From an uncultured Bacteroidales bacterium (GTDB taxonomy: Bacteria > Bacteroidota > Bacteroidia > Bacteroidales > P3), in contig ONOZ01000196.1 in the NCBI GenBank assembly GCA_900319595.1, forward strand, positions 1 through 5,914: a stretch of 5,914 nucleotides of DNA. Reading direction: 5' to 3'. Positions 1 to 4,490 of the stretch are shown here, piece after piece. The notes beneath the pieces are model-generated. The model saw nothing but the letters and a program-made list of their open reading frames with translations, ran no database searches and was not told the DNA's origin. Each line of letters starts with the position of its first letter. Positions within the stretch are counted from its first letter, which is position 1. Made by a program: the position numbers and the translations under genes.

Positions 1-195
1 CCTTAATTTGCTTGCAAATCCATCAATGGCTTTATCCCCCACAAAAAGATTAGAAGATAAACCTATACCGAAATGATGTCTTTTCTGCTCCAATGGAATA
101 TTAAAAATATCGGTTGCTTTCTCTTGTGCATTAGTTATCATTGTTGATAATAACATTATGCCAACTAACCCCAATATACTCAAATTTCTTTTCAT
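1..195 (-). CDS. Exported protein, N-terminal fragment (cut by window edge)
   Basis: The reading frame opens with ATG at 195-193 and stays open for 65 codons to base 1, so only the N-terminus is present. It begins MKRNLSILGLVGIMLLSTM and continues to a likely cleavage site after TNAQ, a typical Bacteroidetes Sec signal peptide of about 23 residues. The mature part seen (about 42 residues) includes KRHHFGIGLSSNLFVGDKAI. The alternation of FGIGL and NLFVG would suit the first strand of an outer-membrane beta-barrel, but that is inference from a short piece. A well-spaced promoter lies 30-60 bases upstream, and the gene to its right ends in a terminator, so it is probably the first gene of its own transcript. 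The family cannot be named. Confidence 0.75.
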   Translation of the reverse strand, partial: MKRNLSILGLVGIMLLSTMITNAQEKATDIFNIPLEQKRHHFGIGLSSNLFVGDKAIDGFASKLR

Positions 196-224
196 AGTTT
201 TAATAATTTTTTGTCAATACTTTG

Positions 225-255
225 CAAAAGTATATAGATTGTTTTTTAGATGCAA
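225..255 (-). promoter_or_regulatory. Bacteroidetes-type promoter for the exported protein gene
   Basis: Read on the minus strand, TACTTTTG (232-225) matches the Bacteroidetes -7 consensus TAnnTTTG exactly. A TTG (255-253) lies 20 bases upstream, the expected place for the -33 element. Transcription would start near 218, giving a leader of about 22 bases before the ATG at 195. A second TACTTTTG (267-260) has no properly spaced TTG. Confidence 0.6.
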
Positions 256-292
256 TACTCAAAAGTAAGTATTTTTGCAACTACTTTGTAAC

Positions 293-323
293 AAAATAGG
301 TCGCAATATTACTTTACGACCTA
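293..323 (-). terminator. Intrinsic terminator after the coiled-coil lipoprotein gene
   Basis: TAGGTCG (297-303) pairs perfectly with CGACCTA (317-323) around a 13-base loop. On the minus strand the hairpin is followed by TTTTG (296-292) and lies about 28 bases past the stop codon at 352. On the plus strand it is followed by a T-run at 325-330, so it could work in both directions. It separates the lipoprotein transcript from the exported-protein promoter at 225-255. Confidence 0.6.
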
Positions 324-351
324 CTTTTTTAATAATCTTATTTATGTAAAT

Positions 352-1224
352 CTATTTTACTAAAATTACCAAAAACTTGCTCTTTGCCCAGAAAGCAGAT
401 GCGTCCTTAATATCTAATGCTGTCGCTTTGTCTTCTCCACCCTCTAATGTGTATGACGAAGTTGGATGAGAAGTCAATATTTTGGCTTTATGCCCTGGTA
501 ATACGATATGTTTGATTCTTCTTGCATCAATTTTAGTGTATGCACTCAAATCTGAATCACTTTCCAAGTTAGTTTTCCTACCCATGCCCAAGAAACCTCC
601 GCTTGAAGATATGATTCCTTGTTCTTTCAACTGTTTTTTAGTTCCTATTATGTAATATACAGTATTTCTTTCATCTTCTACTTTCACGATGTGTTCGTCT
701 TTTTCGCGGTTCTGCTCTGTCAATTCCTCCAAATTGCGATTCAAAGTAGATATTGTTATATTTTTCTTTTGCAATTCGGTTGTCATCAACTGCAACTCCT
801 CTTCTTGTTCAGCAATCTTTTTTTGCAATTTTTCTACAAAAGCAGTCAATTGCTTATTATTGCCTTGAGTTTTTTGCAATTGTGCATTAAGATTGGCTAT
901 TTTCTTTTTATTTTGTTCTAATATCTCGTTTATGTCCTGTATTTGCGAAGTAATCTTGCTTCTTCTATCTTGATTTATCTCTCCGCCAGTGTTTTTTATG
1001 GTTGCAACATCAGCATATTTGCTCGTTACTACATCCAAATCGCTTTCTATAGCATTTAATTGTTCAAACAAGTCCTCCAATTCTGCATTTCTTGCATTCA
1101 ACGCTGCTTGCACAGAGTCTTGAACTGACTGTTGTTTAACAAGTTTTTCTTCTAATTCCTTTTTCCCGCAGGAATACATAAAGACCATTGACAATAGTCC
1201 GAATGCTAACAAAATCTTTTTCAT
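352..1224 (-). CDS. Coiled-coil lipoprotein, Cbp1-like family (putative)
   Basis: A 290-residue envelope lipoprotein. The start is ATG at 1224-1222, preceded by AAAAGAG. A longer in-frame start at 1308 would add 28 non-signal residues and overlap the promoter box, so it is rejected. The protein opens MKKILLAFGLLSMVFMYSC: a signal peptide with a lipobox-like MYSC, so Cys19 would be lipidated. Residues about 23-185 are rich in E, K, Q, N and L with heptad-like spacing, indicating a long coiled coil. Residues about 186-290 form a separate domain with NTVYYIIGTKKQLKEQGII, GGFLGMGRK, KILTSHPTSSYTL and FWAKSKFLVILV. From memory, this C-terminal pattern belongs to a Bacteroides family of hypothetical lipoproteins, some annotated as Cbp1-family collagen-binding adhesins. 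Collagen binding is not demonstrable here, and a structural periplasmic role is equally possible. It is monocistronic: divergent promoter upstream, terminator at 293-323 downstream. Confidence 0.85.
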   Translation of the reverse strand: MKKILLAFGLLSMVFMYSCGKKELEEKLVKQQSVQDSVQAALNARNAELEDLFEQLNAIESDLDVVTSKYADVATIKNTGGEINQDRRSKITSQIQDINEILEQNKKKIANLNAQLQKTQGNNKQLTAFVEKLQKKIAEQEEELQLMTTELQKKNITISTLNRNLEELTEQNREKDEHIVKVEDERNTVYYIIGTKKQLKEQGIISSSGGFLGMGRKTNLESDSDLSAYTKIDARRIKHIVLPGHKAKILTSHPTSSYTLEGGEDKATALDIKDASAFWAKSKFLVILVK

Positions 1225-1274
1225 CTCTTTTTTATTTTTATTAGTTAGTATTATGTTCGTTATCAAATGTTTTG

Positions 1275-1308
1275 CAAAAATATAATAATTTTTAGAATCG
1301 TATCCCAA
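1275..1308 (-). promoter_or_regulatory. Candidate promoter for the coiled-coil lipoprotein gene
   Basis: On the minus strand, TATTTTTG (1282-1275) fits the -7 consensus TAnnTTTG. The nearest TTG (1308-1306) is 23 bases upstream, slightly longer than the usual 19-21. Transcription would start near 1268, leaving a leader of about 43 bases. The element lies back to back with the putative thiD promoter, with about 34 bases between the two -7 boxes, so the two divergent promoters could interfere. Confidence 0.45.
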
Positions 1309-1316
1309 AAATTCCT

Positions 1317-1324
1317 TATTTTTG
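1317..1324 (+). promoter_or_regulatory. Candidate -7 box upstream of thiD
   Basis: TATTTTTG followed by CA matches the Bacteroidetes -7 consensus. No TTG is found 19-21 bases upstream. Transcription would start near 1331, giving a leader of about 94 bases that is almost all A and T. Two more TTTTGCAT copies follow at 1395-1402 and 1415-1422. The last, in TATCCTTTTG, would give a nearly leaderless mRNA. No TPP riboswitch is recognisable in this leader. Confidence 0.4.
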
Positions 1325-1424
1325 CATTCAATATATATAACGAGATATTTTTTGTATTATTTTATTATTAGTAATTTTTTTTACTTATAGTTTTTTTTGC
1401 ATGGTATAATATCCTTTTGCATAT

Positions 1425-2234
1425 ATGGAAAAGATTGGTTCGGTTTTAACAATAGCTGGTAGTGATTCTATTGGAGGAGCAGGCATACAGGCTGACATAA
1501 AGACAATATTCTCTTTGGAACTATATGCAAGTAGTTGCATAACTGCTATAACTGCACAAAACACTTTGGGAGTTAGGAGCATACAAGCCGTTGATAGTAA
1601 GATATTAGCAGACCAAATTGATATGGTATTGCAGGACATTACACCTAATGCCATAAAAATTGGTATGATTTATACAAAAGAAAACGTTATTGCCATAAAA
1701 GAAAGTCTCAGTCGTAATAATTACAATGGGTTTATCGTACTTGACCCTGTCCTTGTAGCGACAAGTGGCGACAAACTTGCAACCCATGATTTTCTTGATA
1801 CATTAAAAACAGAACTTTTCCCTATCTGTACTATTCTTTCGCCAAATATACCTGAAACAGAGACTATTTGCAACAAAAAAATCTCACGCTTAGAAGATAT
1901 GGTTGCGTGTGGCAAAGATATTATTACAAAATACGGCGTTAAAAACATTCTTATCAAAGGCGGACACGGGATTGGCAATGATATGAGCGATGTTTTGATA
2001 AAAGAAAACTTAACTTACGAAACATTTACCGCTCCAAAAGTTGATAGCAATAATACTCATGGAACGGGTTGCACACTTTCTTCTGCCATTGCCTCATTTT
2101 TAGCAAAAGCAAACGACCTAACAAACAGCGTAAGACTTGCAAAAGATTATGTCTATAACGCAATACTCTCGGCAAAAGATATAACAATGTTTAAAGGCCA
2201 CGGCGGAGTCAATCATTTTTGGAATTTTCAATAA
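1425..2234 (+). CDS. thiD: Hydroxymethylpyrimidine/phosphomethylpyrimidine kinase ThiD
   Basis: Cytoplasmic bifunctional kinase of thiamine synthesis. It phosphorylates 4-amino-5-hydroxymethyl-2-methylpyrimidine (HMP) to HMP-P and then HMP-PP, the pyrimidine half joined to the thiazole by ThiE. The 269-residue length is normal and the protein looks intact. Family motifs appear in order: TIAGSDSIGGAGIQADIKT at about 9-27 (substrate end), ITAQNTLGV at 42-50, VLDPVLVATSGDKL at 105-118, SPNIPETE at 139-146, ILIKGGHG at 175-182, THGTGCTLSSAIA at 211-223 (anion hole with the conserved GTGC) and GHGGVNHFW at 258-266. It is a ribokinase-fold enzyme. The ATG at 1425 is the only start that leaves the N-terminal strand intact, and no Shine-Dalgarno precedes it, as is common in this phylum. 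The only oddity in the first motif is Ile16 where Ser is usual. It stands alone, with no other thi gene in the window, which suits a salvage role or a dispersed pathway. Confidence 0.96.
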   Translation: MEKIGSVLTIAGSDSIGGAGIQADIKTIFSLELYASSCITAITAQNTLGVRSIQAVDSKILADQIDMVLQDITPNAIKIGMIYTKENVIAIKESLSRNNYNGFIVLDPVLVATSGDKLATHDFLDTLKTELFPICTILSPNIPETETICNKKISRLEDMVACGKDIITKYGVKNILIKGGHGIGNDMSDVLIKENLTYETFTAPKVDSNNTHGTGCTLSSAIASFLAKANDLTNSVRLAKDYVYNAILSAKDITMFKGHGGVNHFWNFQ

Positions 2235-2295
2235 CTAAGTCAGCCCCTTAATCACTTTTATTTATTGGTTTTCCATTTATTTCAAAATTTCTTTG

Positions 2296-2303
2296 TACCT
2301 TTG
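2296..2303 (+). promoter_or_regulatory. Strong Bacteroidetes -7 box driving the structured RNA
   Basis: TACCTTTG followed by CA is a near-ideal -7 element of the phylum. It lies 62 bases past the thiD stop with no protein start close behind it. No TTG lies at the standard spacing; the nearest is at 2265-2267. Transcription would begin around 2309-2311, directly at the 5' hairpin of the RNA described next, which supports an RNA gene or a long structured leader. Confidence 0.6.
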
Positions 2304-2309
2304 CAGGTG

Positions 2310-2521
2310 CTTATCGGGTGATAAGTGAAAGCGTTATGCTCTTTTTATAATTGTATTAGAAAAGCCTGAGAACCTTTTGAAAACAATTATAAACGTAGTA
2401 GCAATATACCGCCTGTTGTGGCGTGAATTTCTGCTATCATTATATCTTTTTTCAAGGGTTATTTCTCAGGTACCATCTAATAGAGATGTAATTGTTGTAT
2501 GTAGTTTCACGCTTTCTTTTT
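2310..2521 (+). ncRNA. Rod-shaped structured RNA, candidate 6S RNA
   Basis: The RNA can fold into nested helices that I checked base by base. The closing stem is GAAAGCG (2327-2333) with CGCTTTC (2510-2516), immediately followed by a T-run (2517-2521). Next is a large central bubble (2334-2353 and 2483-2509). The terminal arm comprises TATTAGA (2354-2360) with TCTAATA (2476-2482), GCCTGAGAA (2364-2372) with TTCTCAGGT (2463-2471, one G-U), GAAAA (2379-2383) with TTTTC (2449-2453), TATAA (2388-2392) with TTATA (2440-2444), GTAGCA (2398-2403) with TGCTAT (2432-2437, one G-U), and CGCC (2410-2413) with GGCG (2420-2423) closing a TGTTGT loop. A 6-bp hairpin (2310-2325) sits at the 5' end. A rod of about 190 nt with a closing stem, central bubble and long arm is the layout of 6S RNA, which binds the RNA polymerase holoenzyme by imitating an open promoter. 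Bacteroidetes 6S RNAs differ in sequence from the proteobacterial ones, and I identify this by architecture only. The alternative is a cis-acting leader of the gene at 2592. Confidence 0.5.
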
Positions 2522-2588
2522 GTTGTTTAATAAAAATAGGATATAAAGGATATCCTCTCTTCTTAGAAACTACAGAAGGAAAATTACA
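2487..2588 (+). promoter_or_regulatory. Alternative leader fold around the ribosome site of the 2592 gene
   Basis: Three nested stems lie just before the gene at 2592: TGTAATT (2487-2493) with AATTACA (2582-2588), TGTAGTTTC (2500-2508) with GAAACTACA (2566-2574), and a 7-bp hairpin AGGATAT (2538-2544) with ATATCCT (2550-2556). The Shine-Dalgarno-like AGAAGGA (2574-2580) falls between the 3' arms of the two outer stems. These stems cross the 6S-like closing stem (2327-2333 with 2510-2516), so without a pseudoknot the two folds exclude each other. Whether transcription continues past the T-run at 2517-2521 is unknown. No -7 box is evident in 2521-2591. Confidence 0.35.
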
Positions 2589-2591
2589 AAT

Positions 2592-3062
2592 ATGAAAGTA
2601 ATATGTGATGCAGATTTTCAATGCAGTATATGGGCAAATGACAAAAGAAAATGTAGCTGCAAGAAAGGAGAAAAATCATCTTTTAAATTAGCCATAGGCA
2701 AACATATATTAGTTATAGTAAAGGATTATAGTTTTAGTGCTATCAATAAAGAAATAACTATAAATGTTGATGAAACTAATAATTCAAAAGAAGTAACATT
2801 AACAATTTACCAAAAAGATGGTGAGATTTGTATAGATAGCATAGAAACGGGTGTAGATGATATTTCTGATGTTGCAGATGCTGGTGCAAATAATACAAAT
2901 AGAACCATATATGCCTATAATGAAATGCTCTTAGCAGAAATAAGGAATATAAGCAGTAATACACAATCCATAAAATCATGGGTGCAATTTTGGAGTATCT
3001 TAACTATTATTGGCTGGTTTATTGCTATAATTGCTACTCTTATTGTATCATGTTCCGAATAA
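2592..3062 (+). CDS. Small protein with PEGA-like N-terminal region and C-terminal membrane helix
   Basis: I do not recognise a named family. The protein has 156 residues and starts at ATG 2592, with AGAAGGA about 11 bases upstream. It has no signal peptide. Residues 1-72 look beta-rich: KVICDADFQCSIW, then a cysteine-containing turn KRKCSC, then LAIGKHILVIVKD and ITINVDE. The pattern 'polar strand, small turn, hydrophobic strand after GxH' recalls PEGA-type surface-sandwich domains, but this is a weak resemblance. Residues about 75-105 are acidic and probably flexible. Residues 106-129 look helical. Residues about 130-153 form one hydrophobic helix ending SCSE, so the protein is probably tail-anchored in the inner membrane with its N-terminal domain in the cytoplasm. 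It follows the structured RNA and may be co-transcribed with it. A terminator follows 22 bases past the stop. Confidence 0.75.
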   Translation: MKVICDADFQCSIWANDKRKCSCKKGEKSSFKLAIGKHILVIVKDYSFSAINKEITINVDETNNSKEVTLTIYQKDGEICIDSIETGVDDISDVADAGANNTNRTIYAYNEMLLAEIRNISSNTQSIKSWVQFWSILTIIGWFIAIIATLIVSCSE

Positions 3063-3083
3063 ACGACCATACAATTATCTACG

Positions 3084-3118
3084 AAGAGTCCATTACTATC
3101 AATGTAGCGGACTTTTTT
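3084..3118 (+). terminator. Intrinsic terminator after the small membrane protein gene
   Basis: AAGAGTCC (3084-3091) pairs with GGACTTTT (3109-3116, one G-U). After an A-C mismatch, TTAC (3093-3096) pairs with GTAG (3104-3107) around a 7-base loop. Six T residues at 3113-3118 finish the element. It lies 22 bases past the stop codon and ahead of the purD promoter, so purD is transcribed separately. Confidence 0.75.
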
Positions 3119-3164
3119 ATTAACCATTTTCTTTGTCTTTTATTCGTATGTTGCAATCTTTTCT

Positions 3165-3172
3165 TATCTTTG
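3165..3172 (+). promoter_or_regulatory. Bacteroidetes -7 box upstream of purD
   Basis: TATCTTTG followed by CA is a full match to the phylum's -7 consensus. It lies 34 bases before the purD ATG and after a terminator. A TTC at 3143-3145, 19 bases upstream, may act as a degenerate -33 element. Transcription would begin near 3179, giving a short AT-rich leader of about 27 bases. Confidence 0.6.
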
Positions 3173-3205
3173 CAGTCTGAAACCAATAAATAACTTATAT
3201 ATTAT

Positions 3206-4477
3206 ATGAATATCCTTCTTTTAGGTTCGGGCGGAAGAGAATCTGCCATTGCAAGACTTATAGCAAAAAGTCATAAAGTAAATAATTTTTTCATCTCTCC
3301 GGGAAACCCTGGTATGAAAACCTATGGCGAATGTATTTCGTTAGACGGTTTTGAACAAATTGGCAACTTCTGTATCGAAAAAAATGTGGATATGTTAGTC
3401 GTAGGTCCAGAACAACCGCTTGTCGATGGTATAAGTGATTATTTTGCGTCCAACAATTCACTAAAAAACATCGTAGTAATAGGTCCAAACAAAATAGCGG
3501 CTCAATTGGAAGGGAGTAAAGATTTTTCCAAAGAGTTTATGTTTAAACATAATATTCCAACAGCAAAATATAGAACATTCACGTCTAAAAACATTACAGA
3601 GGGTAAGGAATTTTTGAAAACATTATCCGCTCCTTACGTCCTAAAAGCAGATGGCTTAGCGGCAGGAAAAGGAGTTTTGATATTAAATAGTATAGAGGAG
3701 GCAGAGAAGGAATTGGAGGATATGCTAAATAATCAAAAATTTGGCTCAGCATCCAACAAAGTCGTAATAGAAGAATATCTAAGTGGAATAGAGTGTAGCG
3801 TCTTTGTCTTAACTGACGGCAAAAATTATGTTTTACTACCAGAGGCAAAAGATTATAAACGCATTGGTGAAGGGGATACTGGTTTGAATACTGGAGGAAT
3901 GGGAAGTATCTCTCCGGTTCCGTTTTGTGATGAAGTTTTTATGCAAAAGATAAAGACAAATATTATAGACCGCACTATAGATGGACTACAAAAAGAAGGC
4001 ATACACTATCAAGGTTTTATTTTCTTTGGTTTAATCAACGTCAATGGAGAACCTTATGTGATAGAATATAATGTCCGTATGGGCGACCCTGAAACTGAGA
4101 GTGTATTTGCAAGAATTGACTCTGATATAGTAGAGGCTTTTTGTCTTATAGAATCGCAAAAATTAAACGAATACAAAATAAAAATCAATCCAATGTCTGC
4201 TACAACCGTTATGTTGTGTAGCGGTGGGTACCCTGAGAGTTACGAAAAAAACAAAATCATTCAAGGATTGGACAAAGCAACAGATGCTATAATCTATCAT
4301 GCAGGAACAAAAGAAAATGATAGAAATGAAATTATCACATCGGGAGGACGTGTTATTGCTGTTACTTGCTTAGGAGATAATATCAAACAAGCGTTAGACA
4401 AATGCTATAACACTATTAGAAATATCTCTTTCGACAAAATGTATTATAGAAAAGATATCGGAAATGATCTGATATAA
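3206..4477 (+). CDS. purD: Phosphoribosylamine-glycine ligase PurD (GARS)
   Basis: Cytoplasmic ATP-grasp enzyme of de novo purine synthesis: phosphoribosylamine + glycine + ATP gives glycinamide ribonucleotide + ADP + phosphate. The 423-residue length is typical of the monofunctional bacterial enzyme. The N-domain starts MNILLLGSGGRESA, with VVGPEQPLVDG at 65-75. The ATP-grasp part holds KADGLAAGKGV (147-157), VVIEEYLSGIECSVF (186-200), TGLNTGGMGSISPVPF (225-240) and EYNVRMGDPETE (287-298), which supplies metal-binding residues. The C-domain has CSGGYPESYEK (338-348) and ends YRKDIGNDL. ATG 3206 places the glycine-rich loop at the usual distance from the N-terminus. One oddity: residue 13 is Ser in GGRESA, where GGREHA is usual. 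It has its own promoter and converges with the next gene 13 bases beyond its stop. Confidence 0.97.
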   Translation: MNILLLGSGGRESAIARLIAKSHKVNNFFISPGNPGMKTYGECISLDGFEQIGNFCIEKNVDMLVVGPEQPLVDGISDYFASNNSLKNIVVIGPNKIAAQLEGSKDFSKEFMFKHNIPTAKYRTFTSKNITEGKEFLKTLSAPYVLKADGLAAGKGVLILNSIEEAEKELEDMLNNQKFGSASNKVVIEEYLSGIECSVFVLTDGKNYVLLPEAKDYKRIGEGDTGLNTGGMGSISPVPFCDEVFMQKIKTNIIDRTIDGLQKEGIHYQGFIFFGLINVNGEPYVIEYNVRMGDPETESVFARIDSDIVEAFCLIESQKLNEYKIKINPMSATTVMLCSGGYPESYEKNKIIQGLDKATDAIIYHAGTKENDRNEIITSGGRVIAVTCLGDNIKQALDKCYNTIRNISFDKMYYRKDIGNDLI

Positions 4478-4488
4478 TTGGTATTTTT
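4455..4488. terminator. Probable bidirectional terminator between purD and the LRR gene
   Basis: ATATCGGA (4455-4462) pairs with TCTGATAT (4468-4475, one G-U) around a 5-base loop. It overlaps the last codons and stop of purD. On the plus strand TTTTT follows at 4484-4488, eight bases after the stem. On the minus strand CTTTTC follows directly (from 4454 down). The converging genes leave only 13 bases between stop codons, and no other hairpin is available. The stem is AT-rich, so strength is uncertain. Confidence 0.35.
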
Positions 4489-4490
4489 CG

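Noticed and set aside
1225..1308. Upstream start adding 28 residues to the coiled-coil lipoprotein
   Set aside because: The extension would bury the signal peptide and cover the -7 box at 1275-1282. The ATG at 1224 gives a standard lipoprotein signal.
2235..2262. Terminator directly after thiD
   Set aside because: Only a 4-bp TAAG/CTTA pairing and an interrupted T stretch are present, too weak to call.
2364..2380. CCTGAGAACC, resembling the CTGAGA of a TPP riboswitch near thiD
   Set aside because: It lies after thiD, not before it. The other conserved parts of the TPP element (the ACCTGA and GGGTAATG-type segments) are absent, and these bases pair well in the rod-shaped fold.
2310..2590. 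tmRNA, RNase P RNA, SRP RNA or a retron msr-msd
   Set aside because: No tRNA-like ends or tag reading frame, none of the conserved RNase P or SRP loop sequences, and no reverse transcriptase gene nearby.
2377..2595. A 72-codon open frame inside the structured RNA region
   Set aside because: It overlaps the RNA helices and the start of the gene at 2592, begins with no ribosome site and has no domain-like pattern. Its composition looks like translated AT-rich non-coding DNA.
2915..3193. Short open frames on both strands over the end of the small membrane protein gene and the purD leader
   Set aside because: They overlap a supported gene, a terminator and a promoter, and show no start signals or recognisable protein pattern.
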